DNA of 63,910 bases from an uncultured Oscillospiraceae bacterium (GTDB taxonomy: Bacteria; Bacillota; Clostridia; Oscillospirales; Oscillospiraceae), in the NCBI GenBank assembly GCA_900763685.1, contig CAAFLF010000004.1:1-63910 (forward strand), in the 5' to 3' direction. The notes beneath the pieces were generated by a model that saw only the letters and a list, made by a program, of their open reading frames with translations, made no database searches and had not been told where the DNA came from. Shown piece by piece: positions 33,131 to 42,175 of this stretch. Both the position numbers and the translations under genes were made by a program. Position 1 is the first letter of the stretch. Every line of letters starts with the position of its first letter.

Positions 33131-34012
33131 TCAGGGCTTCTTCTCCACCCGCAGGGCCGCCAGGGCGTCCAGCAGGCCGTTGAGGTCGTCCAGCCCGTAG
33201 TATTCCAGTTCGATACGCCCCTTCTTCCGGCCCCGGACGATCCTCACGCCCCGGCCCAGGGCGCGGGCCAGGGACTTCTGGGCCTCGGCGGTGTAGTCCA
33301 CGGCGTCCGCGGGCTTGGTCTCCTTCTTGGCGGGCTTGTCCTCCGCCAGGACGCGCTTCACCAGGGCCTCCGTCTGCCGGACGGAGAGCGCGCCGGAGAG
33401 CACAGCCTTGGCGGCGGCCTCCTGCTGTTTTTCCGGCAGGGGCAGGAGGGCCCGGGCGTGACCGGCGGAGAGCTTGCCCTCCTCCACCAGCTTGCGCACG
33501 GCGGGGGAGAGGGAGAGGAGGCGCAGGGCGTTGGCCACGGCGCTGCGGGACTTGCCCACCCGCTTCGCGGCCTCCTCCTGGGTGAGGCGGTAGCCGTCCA
33601 TCAGGGCCTGGAAGCCGGCGGCCTCCTCCATGGGGTTCAGGTCCTCCCGCTGGAGGTTCTCCACCATCGCGAGCTCCGCCGCCTTGCGGTCGTCAGCCTC
33701 GATGACCAGCACCGGGACCTCCGCGAGGCCCGCCAGCCGGGCGGCCCGCCAGCGGCGCTCGCCCGCGATGATCTGATAGTAGCCGCTCTGCAGGCGGCGG
33801 ACGGTGAGGGGCTGCAGGATGCCGTGCTGCCGGATGGACTCCGCCAGCTCCTCCAGCGCCTCGGGATCGAAGGCCTTGCGGGGCTGGGAGGAACAGTTCT
33901 CCACCTGAGAGATGGGCACCGTCAGGACGCCGCCGCTGTCATTCTTCAGCGCCTCGTCCCCCAAAAGGGCGCCCAGGCCCCGGCCCAGGCCGGAGGGTTT
34001 TTTCGCTGCCAT
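33131..34012 (-). CDS. parB: Chromosome partitioning protein ParB (Spo0J)
   Basis: A 293-residue CTP-dependent clamp that loads at parS and spreads. It starts at the ATG at 34,012 behind AAAGGAG, giving AAKKPSGLGRGLGALLGD as in other ParBs; a longer frame overlaps parA but lacks a ribosome site. The CTP-binding GERRWRAA box is near residues 75-82, the helix-turn-helix is around 130-170 (TQEEAAKRVGKSRSAVANALR), and a C-terminal dimer domain follows. Two exact parS sites lie 1.2-1.5 kb away on either side. Confidence 0.96.
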   Translation of the reverse strand: MAAKKPSGLGRGLGALLGDEALKNDSGGVLTVPISQVENCSSQPRKAFDPEALEELAESIRQHGILQPLTVRRLQSGYYQIIAGERRWRAARLAGLAEVPVLVIEADDRKAAELAMVENLQREDLNPMEEAAGFQALMDGYRLTQEEAAKRVGKSRSAVANALRLLSLSPAVRKLVEEGKLSAGHARALLPLPEKQQEAAAKAVLSGALSVRQTEALVKRVLAEDKPAKKETKPADAVDYTAEAQKSLARALGRGVRIVRGRKKGRIELEYYGLDDLNGLLDALAALRVEKKP

Positions 34013-34055
34013 GAAAAAGGCTCCTTTCTGAGAGCTTGCCCGGTTTTTCCCGGGC

Positions 34056-34826
34056 TCAGCCCTGATTCTTCCGCAGGAATTCCCGGGCGAAGGCGCCGTA
34101 GGCCTCCGCACCCCGGGAGCTCCGGTCGTAGGCGAAGATGGGCTTGCCGTGGCTGGGCGCCTCGGAGAGCCGCACGTTCCGGGGGATGACGGTGGCGTAG
34201 ACCTTGCCGGGGAAGTAGCGCTTGACCTCCTCCGCCACCTGTAAAGCGAGGTTGGTCCGCCCGTCGAACATGGTGAGGAGGACCCCCTCCAGCTCCAGCT
34301 GGGGGTTCAGGGACCGCCGCACGATGCGCACCGTGTTCATGAGGTCGCTGAGCCCCTCCAGGGCGAAGTACTCGCCCTGCACCGGCACCAGGATGCTGTC
34401 CGCCGCGCAGAGGGCGTTGATGGTCATGAGCTCCAACGACGGCGGGCAGTCGATGAGGATATAGTCATAGTCCTCCGCCACCTGGGAGAGGGCGTCCTTT
34501 AAGAGGAACTGCCACTTCTCCATGCTGAGAAGCTCCACGCCCGCGCCCGCCAGGGCCTTGTTGCTGGGCAGGACGTCGCCCCAGCGGGTCTTTACCAGCA
34601 CATCCCGGCTCTCGGCGTTGCCCACCAGCACGTCGTAGATGCCGAGGGACACGCTCTTGTCCACCCCCATGCCGGAGGTGGAGTTGGCCTGGGGGTCAAA
34701 ATCGCAGAGCAGCACCCGCTTGCCCTCCTCCGCGAGACCCGCGCAGAGGTTGACGCAGGTGGTGGTCTTCCCCACGCCGCCCTTCTGATTCACGATCGCG
34801 ACTGTCTTGCCCAATGGCACACCCAC
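34056..34826 (-). CDS. parA: Chromosome partitioning ATPase ParA (Soj)
   Basis: A 256-residue deviant Walker-A ATPase that binds DNA non-specifically and is switched by ParB. It shows NQKGGVGKTTTCVNL, LLCDFDPQANST and DYILIDCPPSLELMT. It has no N-terminal DNA-binding domain, so it is the chromosomal type. It precedes parB by 43 bases. A sigma-A-like promoter and a CCAACGA/TCGTTGG inverted repeat lie upstream. Confidence 0.95.
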   Translation of the reverse strand: MGVPLGKTVAIVNQKGGVGKTTTCVNLCAGLAEEGKRVLLCDFDPQANSTSGMGVDKSVSLGIYDVLVGNAESRDVLVKTRWGDVLPSNKALAGAGVELLSMEKWQFLLKDALSQVAEDYDYILIDCPPSLELMTINALCAADSILVPVQGEYFALEGLSDLMNTVRIVRRSLNPQLELEGVLLTMFDGRTNLALQVAEEVKRYFPGKVYATVIPRNVRLSEAPSHGKPIFAYDRSSRGAEAYGAFAREFLRKNQG

Positions 34827-34871
34827 TTTCCAAAAGCCGGACGCCGTCCGGCCCGTTCTCTTTCGTTCTCG

Positions 34872-34923
34872 CCAACGAAACTCGTTGGTATTCCATTATA
34901 GCAATCCCCCTTCGCCCGCGCAA
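34872..34923 (-). promoter_or_regulatory. Promoter and leader inverted repeat of parA
   Basis: On the minus strand TTGCGC (34,923-34,918), a 17-base spacer and TATAAT (34,900-34,895). Just downstream, 34,888-34,872 is a perfect inverted repeat, CCAACGA and TCGTTGG around a 3-base spacer, at or after the expected start of transcription. It may be an operator or a leader hairpin. Confidence 0.6.
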
Positions 34924-35076
34924 GGGAGAAAAAGAAAAAACTTGCCCCCGCACTGCCCCCGTACACCTCGCCGCCCCAATGCCGCACGCCCCCATTGCTC
35001 CCGCACGCCTTCCTCTTGCCCTCCCGCCGCCCCCACCGCTCCGCCGCCCGCGTTGCTGGTCGCCACCCCCGTTGCA

Positions 35077-35104
35077 CCCGTAGGGCACGACGACTCGGCG
35101 TGCC
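35077..35104 (-). repeat. GGCACG hairpin repeat, short form, copy f
   Basis: Minus-strand copy: GGCACG, CCGAGTCGT, CGTGCC, CTACGGG, preceded by GGGGGACGAGGGGAC. The rest of the 34,924-35,209 stretch is CG-rich with no gene. Confidence 0.7.
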
Positions 35105-35209
35105 GTCCCCTCGTCCCCCGCAGGGCGCAGGGGCTGATGCCTACACCGCCCCCGCCGCACGCTACCCACACCGCCTCCTTCGCTTCCGCCCCCGCAAAAA
35201 AAAGCGGGA

Positions 35210-35225
35210 TGTTTCACGTGAAACA
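35210..35225. promoter_or_regulatory. parS site 2
   Basis: A second exact TGTTTCACGTGAAACA, extended to a 24-base palindrome by GGGA/TCCC. A TCCAT...GCAAGGGCTTGCCCTT segment also found beside site 1 lies 22-45 bases to its right, so the site and its flank look duplicated. Confidence 0.96.
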
Positions 35226-35298
35226 TCCCGCTCTCGCTCTGATCTTCCATGGATGCAAGGGCTTGCCCTTTACGCCGGTCCCGGCGGAAAAACGGCCC

Positions 35299-37173
35299 TC
35301 ACCGCTCCGTCTCCGCCAGCAGGACCGCCCCCCTCGCCGGGAGGCGCAGGGCGATCCGCCCCTCCCAGGCGGCGAAGCGCTGTCCGGTCAGCAGGTCCAG
35401 GGCCTCCCGGCCCTCCCAGGGGAGGGTCAGGGTCTCGTCGGCGTCCCCCGCGTTGAAGGCGGCGGCGGTGGTCTCGCCCTCCGCCTGGCGGCGGAAGGCC
35501 AGCAGCGGTCCCTGGGCGTGGAGCCAGGTCAGGTCCCCCCGGCGGAGGGAGGGCCGCTTCCGGACCCGCCCCAGCAGGCGGAACCAGGCGAGAAGGTCCC
35601 CGTCCTCACGGCCCCAGGGGTAGCCGCCCCGGCAGAAGGGATCCTCCAGGCCCTGGAGCCCGGCCTCGTCGCCGTAGAAGAGCATGGGGGAGCCGGGGAA
35701 GGCGTAGAGCAGGGTGGAGGCCAGCTTCCAGCGCTCCTTGCCCAGCCGCTCCTCCTCCGGATCCAGGCGATAGACCGCCCGCTCCGTCTTCTCCGCCGGG
35801 GCCTGGCCCTCGCCCAGGAGGCTCAGCACCCGGGGGGTATCGTGGGTGCCCAGGAAATTCATGGCGGAGAGGAAGGCCGGGGCGGGATAGTTCTCCCGGA
35901 TGGTCTCCATGCTCTCCCGGAACTCCGCCGCGTCCCCGCCCCGGAGGTAGCAGAGGGCCGCCGTCCGGAAGGGGTAGTTCATGAGGCAGTGGGTCTCGCC
36001 CCCCAGCAGGTACCTCCGCCGCTGGGAGTAGGCGATCTTGTTGCTGCCGTCCTCCCAGACCTCGCCGAGAAGCAGACACCCCGGCTTGGTCTCGTCCATG
36101 GCCTGACGGATGCCCGCAATGAAGTCGTCCGGCAGCTCGTCCGCCACGTCCAGCCGCCAGCCGTCCGCCCCGGCCCGGAGCCAATGGCGGATGATGGAAT
36201 CCTCCCCCCCGAAGATGAAGTCCCGGTAGCTGGGCGCGTCCTCATTGACGGCGGGCAGGTCCCGGATGCCCCACCAGGCGTCGTAGTCCGTGGGCCAGGG
36301 GTGGAAGTGGAACCAGGGGTAGTAGGGGGAATCCTGGCTCTGGGCCGCGCCCAGGGTGTCGTAGCGGCCGTCGGCGTTGAAGTAGCGGCTGTCCCTCCCG
36401 TTGTGGTTGAAGACGCCGTCCAGGATCACCCGGATGCCCAAGTCGTGGGCCTCGGCGCAGAGGGCCCGGAAGTCCTCCTCCGTCCCCAGCATGGGGTCGA
36501 TCCGGCGGTAGTCGCCGGTATTGTAGCGGTGGTTGCTGCTGGCCTCGAAGATGGGGCAGAGGTAGAGGGTCTCCACCCCCAGCTCCCGGAGGTAGGGGAG
36601 CTTCCCCCGGATGCCCGCGAGGTCCCCGCCGAAGAAGTCCCGGCAGTACTCGCCGTCCCCGTCCGGCAGATAGTCCGGGATGTCCTCCCAGTTCCCGTGG
36701 AGCCGCCGTCCGGCGGGCATCTCCGCCATGTCCGGCAGGTGGGAGCGGCAAAAGCGGTCCGGGAAGATCTGATAGGTGAGCCCCTCCCCAAACCAGCCGG
36801 GGGTGGGGGAGGCGGCGTCATAGACCGTCATCTGCCAGCGGTGCTGGGGCTGGTCGGCCCAGCCGGAGGCATCCAGATACCGGACGCTGCCGTCCGCCCG
36901 GGTGAGGCGGAAGGCGTACCAGCAGAGCTCCGGCGTCTCCGGCGCCGGGAAGGTCAGGGAGAAGCGCTGCCGCTCCCCGTCCCAGCCCTCGGCCTGGAGC
37001 TCCCATTCCCGCTCCTCCCCGGCAAACTCCGCCCGCAGCAGCAGCGCGCAGCGGACGAAGCCCTCCCGGCCCTCCGGCCGGACGTGGAGCGTCACCGGCG
37101 CGCCCAGGGGGACGGCGCCGAAGGGGTACTTGCAGAGGGTGCAGCGGGGATCGAAGACAAAGGGTTCTGACAT
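35299..37173 (-). CDS. GH13 neopullulanase/cyclomaltodextrinase-like enzyme
   Basis: A 624-residue glycoside hydrolase with an N-terminal beta-sandwich domain (about 1-125) as in neopullulanase-type enzymes. The catalytic barrel has Asp342 (GWRLDVADE), Glu371 (LGEVWED) and Asp445 (LGTHDTPR), with a C-terminal beta domain. WFGEGLTYQIFPDRF at 127-141 is typical of the subfamily. There is no signal peptide, so it acts on imported maltodextrins or pullulan fragments. It sits between parA and the mre genes, away from any sugar transporter. It probably complements the shorter GH13 enzyme at 19,373-20,656. Confidence 0.88.
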   Translation of the reverse strand: MSEPFVFDPRCTLCKYPFGAVPLGAPVTLHVRPEGREGFVRCALLLRAEFAGEEREWELQAEGWDGERQRFSLTFPAPETPELCWYAFRLTRADGSVRYLDASGWADQPQHRWQMTVYDAASPTPGWFGEGLTYQIFPDRFCRSHLPDMAEMPAGRRLHGNWEDIPDYLPDGDGEYCRDFFGGDLAGIRGKLPYLRELGVETLYLCPIFEASSNHRYNTGDYRRIDPMLGTEEDFRALCAEAHDLGIRVILDGVFNHNGRDSRYFNADGRYDTLGAAQSQDSPYYPWFHFHPWPTDYDAWWGIRDLPAVNEDAPSYRDFIFGGEDSIIRHWLRAGADGWRLDVADELPDDFIAGIRQAMDETKPGCLLLGEVWEDGSNKIAYSQRRRYLLGGETHCLMNYPFRTAALCYLRGGDAAEFRESMETIRENYPAPAFLSAMNFLGTHDTPRVLSLLGEGQAPAEKTERAVYRLDPEEERLGKERWKLASTLLYAFPGSPMLFYGDEAGLQGLEDPFCRGGYPWGREDGDLLAWFRLLGRVRKRPSLRRGDLTWLHAQGPLLAFRRQAEGETTAAAFNAGDADETLTLPWEGREALDLLTGQRFAAWEGRIALRLPARGAVLLAETER

Positions 37174-37264
37174 GAGGCATCCCTCCTGGGATAGAAATTA
37201 CGGTAAACCAAAAAGACGATGGGGCAGGGCGCTGCCCTGCCCCGAGATCCGCGGGAAATGACGG

Positions 37265-39325
37265 TCACGGCACCAGCTGATTCTCCCCCTGGATGGGGGT
37301 GTCGATCTCCGGGGCGCTGAACCAGGCGTTGAGGATCGCCACGGCGGCGGGGGTGATGTTGGCGCCGGCCCCGGCCTTCTCCACCACGATGGCCACGGCG
37401 ATCTCCGGGTCCTCATAGGGGCCGAAGCAGATGAAAACGCCGTTGTTCTCGGCCTCGCCGCCCATCTGGGCGGTGCCGGTCTTGGCGCCCGCGGTCACCA
37501 CGCAGTCCTTGAAGTAGCCCGCGAGGGAGCCGGTGGTGTAGCCCAGCATTCCCTTCTTGATGGCGTCCAGGTACTCGGGCTTGATGTCGATGGCGTTCAG
37601 GGGTGTGCTGTCCCCCAGGGCCAGGACCTCCCCGCCGTCGGCGGAGCGGACCTCTTTTAAGAGGTGGGCGGGGCAGTGCTGCCCGCCGGAGACCAGGGTA
37701 GCCAGGGCGTTGGCCAGCTGGATGGGGGAGTAGAGCTGGGTGGCCTGGCCGAAGGCCGCCCAGGGGGCCAGGTCCTGCCCCTCGGGCTGGGAGGGCAGGG
37801 ACCCGGCGGCGTCGCCGATCTCAATGCCCGTCTTGCTGCCCAGGCCAAAGGCGGAGTAGTAGTCCCGCAGGGTCTCCATGCCCATGCGGTAGCCCATCTC
37901 CGCGAAGTAGTAGTTGCAGGAGCCGGTGATGGCGCTGGTGACGGTGACCCTGCCGTGGCCACTGCGCTTCCAGCAGTTCAGGCCGCCGCCCCAGCTGGAG
38001 GGATAGGTCCAGTGGCCGCTGTCGAAGAGGGTCTCGCTCACCGTAGTGACCCCGCTGTCCAGGGCCGCGAAGGCCGTGATGGGCTTCAGGGTGGAGCCGG
38101 GGGGATAGGTGCCGTTGGTGGCCCGGTTCAGGAGGGGACGGCCCTCGCTGTCGGAGGAGAGAGTCTGGTAGTCCTGGAAGTAGCGGGAGAGGTCATAGTC
38201 CGGGTAGGAGGCCAGGGCCAGCACCTCCCCGGTGCCCACCTGGATCACGGCGGCGGCCCCGCCCCGGGTGACGCCGTCCTTGGCGGTCAGCCCTTCGATG
38301 ACGGAGGCCAGGGCGTCCTCCACGTCCCGCTGGAAGCCCTCGTCAATGGTGAGGGACACGGTGCCGCCCGGCACCGGCTCCACGGAATACGTCTCGCCGG
38401 TGACCTTGCCCTGGTCGTTGAAGCTCACCACCCGGCGGCCGTTGGTGCCCCGGAGATAGCTCTCAAAGGCGCTCTCCGCCCCGAAAAGGCCGATGGTGTC
38501 GTTCATGGCGTAGCCCGCGTCCTTCAGCTCCTGGGTGTAGTCGCTGATGGCCCCGGTGACGCCCAGCACGTGGGGGGCCACGTCCGTCTCCACCCGCCGG
38601 GCGGAGGAGGAGAGCACCCGGGCGCCCAGATAGCCGCCGTCGTTGAGGATGCTGATAAGGTCGGAGGAGATGTCCTTCACCATGAGGTAGCTCTCGGCGC
38701 TCTCCGCCCGGATGGCCAGCTCATAGCGGACGGCCAGCACCTTCCTCGCGTCGGCGTCGCTCCAGTCCTCCGGGATCTCGTATTTTACCCGCATCCGGTC
38801 GAAAAGCGCCTCCGCCGGGAGGCCGGAGCTCTCCAGCAGGGCCTCCGTCACGTCGTCCGTGGTGGCGGAGGTGGAGAGCAGCTCCATGGAGCCCTGCAGG
38901 AAGCGGACGAAGCTGGCCTTGGTGGTCCGGCTGGCCTCGTCCAGGGTGTAGGCGAAGGGGGCGCTCTCCGTCAGGGGGAGGGTGTCCGTCCAGGGAAGGT
39001 CCTCACTCTCGCAGAGCTCCACCAGGCGCAATATGGCGGCGTTTATGTCGTCGTCCTTCGCGAGGAGGGAGGAATCAAAGCTCAGGTTGTAGATCTGGCG
39101 GTTGGAGACCAGCACCTTGCCGTTCCGGTCCGTCAGGATGCCCCGGGAGGCCACCACCTTTTCCGACTTCGTGATGGAGCGCTGGGACTGCTCCTGGTAC
39201 TCGTCGTAGTGGACCACCTGGGCATTGTAGAGAAGGCCCACATAGCAGGCCAGCACCGCGAAAAGGAAGCCCGCCAGCACATAGAGCCGGAAGGGGGTGT
39301 GGGGGGCGGAGGGTTCCATACGCAT
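37265..39325 (-). CDS. mrdA: Penicillin-binding protein 2 (class B transpeptidase of the elongasome)
   Basis: A 686-residue class B PBP that crosslinks peptidoglycan during elongation. One N-terminal membrane segment (about 14-33), the PBP dimerisation domain with SRGILTDRNGKVL, and the transpeptidase domain with SxxK at Ser411-Lys414 (GSTLKP), SxN at 469-471 (SCN) and KTG at 615-617. It follows mreC and mreD on the same strand, the conserved mre-pbp2 order. The RodA partner and mreB are not in the window. Confidence 0.93.
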   Translation of the reverse strand: MRMEPSAPHTPFRLYVLAGFLFAVLACYVGLLYNAQVVHYDEYQEQSQRSITKSEKVVASRGILTDRNGKVLVSNRQIYNLSFDSSLLAKDDDINAAILRLVELCESEDLPWTDTLPLTESAPFAYTLDEASRTTKASFVRFLQGSMELLSTSATTDDVTEALLESSGLPAEALFDRMRVKYEIPEDWSDADARKVLAVRYELAIRAESAESYLMVKDISSDLISILNDGGYLGARVLSSSARRVETDVAPHVLGVTGAISDYTQELKDAGYAMNDTIGLFGAESAFESYLRGTNGRRVVSFNDQGKVTGETYSVEPVPGGTVSLTIDEGFQRDVEDALASVIEGLTAKDGVTRGGAAAVIQVGTGEVLALASYPDYDLSRYFQDYQTLSSDSEGRPLLNRATNGTYPPGSTLKPITAFAALDSGVTTVSETLFDSGHWTYPSSWGGGLNCWKRSGHGRVTVTSAITGSCNYYFAEMGYRMGMETLRDYYSAFGLGSKTGIEIGDAAGSLPSQPEGQDLAPWAAFGQATQLYSPIQLANALATLVSGGQHCPAHLLKEVRSADGGEVLALGDSTPLNAIDIKPEYLDAIKKGMLGYTTGSLAGYFKDCVVTAGAKTGTAQMGGEAENNGVFICFGPYEDPEIAVAIVVEKAGAGANITPAAVAILNAWFSAPEIDTPIQGENQLVP

Positions 39326-39368
39326 GGCGGAAGCTCCTTTCTTTGAGAGGATGGGGAATGGCCGGGGG

Positions 39369-39887
39369 TCAGTCGTCGTAGGGGTGGGTCTTCCCGTGGA
39401 TCAGGCGCAGCAGCAGGTAGAGAAGCGGCAGCGCCGGCAGGGTGATCAAAAACTCCTTCCCGGCCACCGCCATGGCGGTGACGAAGGCCCCATGGCCGGT
39501 GACGGCCAGGACCCCCGCGTGGAGGAGCCCGGTGACAAGATAGCTGAGGGCCGAGGCCGCCAGGGCGCTGAGAAGGTGGGAGGACAGCCACTCCCGGGTC
39601 AGCAGGCCCGCCAGTATGGCGGCCAGGGGCAGGGCAATGGTATAGAAGCAGGGGATGCCCCCCGGCAGGGCCAGGTCGCAGGCGATCCCCAGGCACAGGG
39701 CGTACACCGCCCCGCGGGGCACGGCCCCCTCCCAGACCGCCACCATGGCGGCGAGGGCCGGGTAGAGAAAGGGCATCACGCCCCAAAGGTCCAGCCGCTG
39801 CAGAATGAGGCCCTGGACGAGGCAGACCAGAAGCCCCGCCCCGCCGTAAACGCTCCAGCGGAGGATAAGTTCAGACCGGGCGACCAT
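39369..39887 (-). CDS. mreD: Rod shape-determining protein MreD
   Basis: A 172-residue membrane protein with five or six hydrophobic segments, normal for MreD. Sequence conservation in the family is low, so the call rests on length, topology and position between mreC and mrdA. MreD is part of the elongasome that couples cytoskeletal MreB to wall synthesis. It begins 21 bases after mreC. Confidence 0.85.
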   Translation of the reverse strand: MVARSELILRWSVYGGAGLLVCLVQGLILQRLDLWGVMPFLYPALAAMVAVWEGAVPRGAVYALCLGIACDLALPGGIPCFYTIALPLAAILAGLLTREWLSSHLLSALAASALSYLVTGLLHAGVLAVTGHGAFVTAMAVAGKEFLITLPALPLLYLLLRLIHGKTHPYDD

Positions 39888-39908
39888 GGGCCCTCCTTTC
39901 CGGAACGA

Positions 39909-40751
39909 TCAGTCCACGATGGTGAAATCCTTGACCACGAATACCTGGCTCAGGCTGTCCAGCTCCGCCGCGGGCTCCACCACGGCGTAGGACGCCGCGC
40001 CGGAGTCGTCGGTCCGCACCTCCCGGACAGAGCCGATGGTGAGGTCCGCCGGGTAGTAGCCGCCAAGGCCTGAGGTCAGCACCAGGTCCCCGGGCAGCAG
40101 CTGGCTCCCCTCGTTGGGGAGGTAGCTGAGTTCCAAAAGCCCCTCCGACATCAGGGAGAAGTCCCCCTGGGCGAGGCCTACGTCCCCGGTGCGGAAGACC
40201 CTGGCCCCCAGGGAGCTGTCCGTATCGATGAGGGTCAGGACGGTGCACCAGTTGTAGCCCGCCTTGCTGACCACGCCCACCAGCTCATAGCGCTCGGTGA
40301 TGACGCAGTCCCCCACGGCGATGCCGTAGTCCGTGCCGTGGTTCAGGGTCAGGGAGGAGGTCCAGTTGGACCGGTCGCGGTTCAGCACCCGGGCGGATTC
40401 CAGGTCAAAGCTCCGGTGCTTCTCCCGCAGGCCCAGCATCTCCCGGTAGCGCGCGTTCTCGTCGAGCGCCGTCTGGGCGTCCCGGACGTCCTCCTTCATC
40501 TCCGCGATCTGGCGCTTTAAGTCCTCGTTCGCCGCCCGGAGGGCCTTGTTGTCCGCGAAGTAGTCCTGCTTCTCGTTGTACCAGTCCGCCACGCTCTGGG
40601 CGGCGGAGCGGAAGGGGGACGTGATGACCCCAACCACGTTCCCCAGGGGGGACGCCGTGCTGCTGACGACGCTGAGCACCGCCAGCGTCACCGCCGCCAC
40701 CGCGATGGCCAGCAGCACCCAGAGGCCGTGTTTTTCCAGAAACCGTTTCAT
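39909..40751 (-). CDS. mreC: Rod shape-determining protein MreC
   Basis: A 280-residue single-pass protein with an N-terminal membrane segment (about 10-30), a coiled coil (about 65-105) and two outer beta-barrel domains, as in MreC. GVVSKAGYNWCTVLTLIDTDSSLGARV and GDLVLTSGLGGYYPADLTIG are characteristic. MreC dimers scaffold the elongation machinery. The preceding gene is maf, with no mreB between them. Confidence 0.93.
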   Translation of the reverse strand: MKRFLEKHGLWVLLAIAVAAVTLAVLSVVSSTASPLGNVVGVITSPFRSAAQSVADWYNEKQDYFADNKALRAANEDLKRQIAEMKEDVRDAQTALDENARYREMLGLREKHRSFDLESARVLNRDRSNWTSSLTLNHGTDYGIAVGDCVITERYELVGVVSKAGYNWCTVLTLIDTDSSLGARVFRTGDVGLAQGDFSLMSEGLLELSYLPNEGSQLLPGDLVLTSGLGGYYPADLTIGSVREVRTDDSGAASYAVVEPAAELDSLSQVFVVKDFTIVD

Positions 40752-40812
40752 AGAAACCCTCCCTCCCGGAGAATCAGATCAAAAGGCCCGTTCCGCCCAC
40801 AGGCGGCCGTTG

Positions 40813-41388
40813 TCACAGCGCGTCGATGCCGAAGTCCCCCAGCATCTCCGCCAGCAGCGGGATGGGCAGGCCCACCACGTTGGAGTAGTCCCCCCGGATG
40901 CCCGCCACCAGCACGGCCCCCAGGCCCTGGATGCCGTAGGCCCCGGCCTTGTCCATGGGCTCGCCGCTCGCGATATAGCGCCGCAGCCGCTCCTCCGTCG
41001 CCGGGAGGAAGCGGACGAAGGTCTCCTCGCTGCGGGTCAGGAGGGTCTCCCCCTTTCCCACGGTGACGCCGGTGCAGACGCTGTGCTCCCGGCCCTGGAG
41101 GGCCGTCAGCATCCGCAGGGCGTCGGCCTCGTCTCGGGGCTTTCCCAGGCGGGCGCCGTCCAGGAAGACCATGGTGTCCGCCGTGACGAAGACCTCGTCG
41201 GGAGCGCAGAGGGTCTGGGCCCCGGCGGCCTTCTCCCGGGAGATGTACTCCACCGTTGCCCGGGGGCGGAGGCCCTGGGGCACCCGCTCCTCCACCTGGG
41301 GGACGCGGATCTCGAAATCAGTGACTCCCATCTGCCGCAGCAGCTCCTGCCGCCGGGGGGACTGGGAGCAGAGGACCAACTTTGCCAT
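40813..41388 (-). CDS. maf: Maf-family nucleotide pyrophosphatase
   Basis: A 191-residue Maf protein that hydrolyses non-canonical or pyrimidine nucleoside triphosphates and is linked to septum inhibition when overproduced in Bacillus. It has LVLCSQSPRRQELL, the YISREKA segment, TADTMVFLDGARLGKPRD and the GYGIQG-like AGAYGIQGLGAVLV. The ATG at 41,388 is chosen because translation from it gives the family N-terminus; an upstream extension overlaps dut in another frame. It lies 10 bases after dut. Confidence 0.93.
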   Translation of the reverse strand: MAKLVLCSQSPRRQELLRQMGVTDFEIRVPQVEERVPQGLRPRATVEYISREKAAGAQTLCAPDEVFVTADTMVFLDGARLGKPRDEADALRMLTALQGREHSVCTGVTVGKGETLLTRSEETFVRFLPATEERLRRYIASGEPMDKAGAYGIQGLGAVLVAGIRGDYSNVVGLPIPLLAEMLGDFGIDAL

Positions 41389-41398
41389 GGCGTCCACC

Positions 41399-41830
41399 TC
41401 AGATCCCGGTGGAGCCGAAGCCGCCCCGGTCGGGGCCGCCCAGGGTCTCCACCTTGACAAAGCGCAGGGCGGGCTGGTTCTCCACGATGCGGAACTGGCA
41501 GATGCGCGCTCCCTTGGGGATGGTGACGTCCCGGGTAGCGTAGACGGGCATCCGCCACTGGTCGCCGTCGCCCCGGTAGCTGTAGTCCACCACGCCCACG
41601 GAGTTGGTCTGCAGGATGCCGAAGTTCTTGAAGGTGGAGCTCCGGGGGGCCAGATGGGCCTCGTACCCCTCCGGCAGGGCAATGGCGACCCCCAGGGGGA
41701 TGAGCTGGAAATCCCCGGCGTGCAGGGTCACTTCCTCCGCCGCGGAGAGGTCGATCCAGTCGGATTTCCCCGCCACGTAGCAGAGCTCTTCCATGTCGTC
41801 TGAAAAATATTTTACCTTGATCGTTTCCAT
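41399..41830 (-). CDS. dut: dUTP diphosphatase
   Basis: A 143-residue trimeric dUTPase that keeps uracil out of DNA and makes dUMP for thymidylate synthesis. The conserved motifs are visible: APRSST (motif 2), SVGVVDYSYRGD (motif 3), GARICQF (motif 4) and GGFGSTG at the C-terminus (motif 5). Ribosome site GATAGGAG. It is the first gene of the dut-maf-mreC-mreD-mrdA run. Confidence 0.93.
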   Translation of the reverse strand: METIKVKYFSDDMEELCYVAGKSDWIDLSAAEEVTLHAGDFQLIPLGVAIALPEGYEAHLAPRSSTFKNFGILQTNSVGVVDYSYRGDGDQWRMPVYATRDVTIPKGARICQFRIVENQPALRFVKVETLGGPDRGGFGSTGI

Positions 41831-42175
41831 GATAAACTCCTATCGAGAATTGAAGGATAAAAATTGGGGATCGCCCCGCCGGGGAAAATTTTTTTTCGCC
41901 CCGGGGCCGGGGGAGAGGAAAAACGGAAGAAAGTGGTATCCGGAGAGGAAGAAACTTCCTTTCTAAAACATTTTTCCGTCCCCGTTGCCCGGGAACGGGC
42001 AAAAAAGGGGGCGAAAGCACCCCAGGAAATAGAGGGCATTTTTCCGGTTCCTCGGGCGGGTCCGCCTCCTGATGGAGGGGGGCCTTTCCATCGTGGCCGC
42101 GTTTCCGGCGGGGGAAGCGCTCAAAAGCGGAAACGGAGAGGAATATTTGTGACGAATAATACGCTGGGTATTGTC
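41831..42175. other. Intergenic region without a supported gene
   Basis: A 345-base gap between the U32 peptidase gene and dut. It holds several short palindromes around CCCGGG (for example GCCCGTTCCCGGGC near 41,989-42,003, partly paired) and AT-rich runs near 41,888-41,960. I see no convincing promoter pair, T-box or coding frame. Confidence 0.5.
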
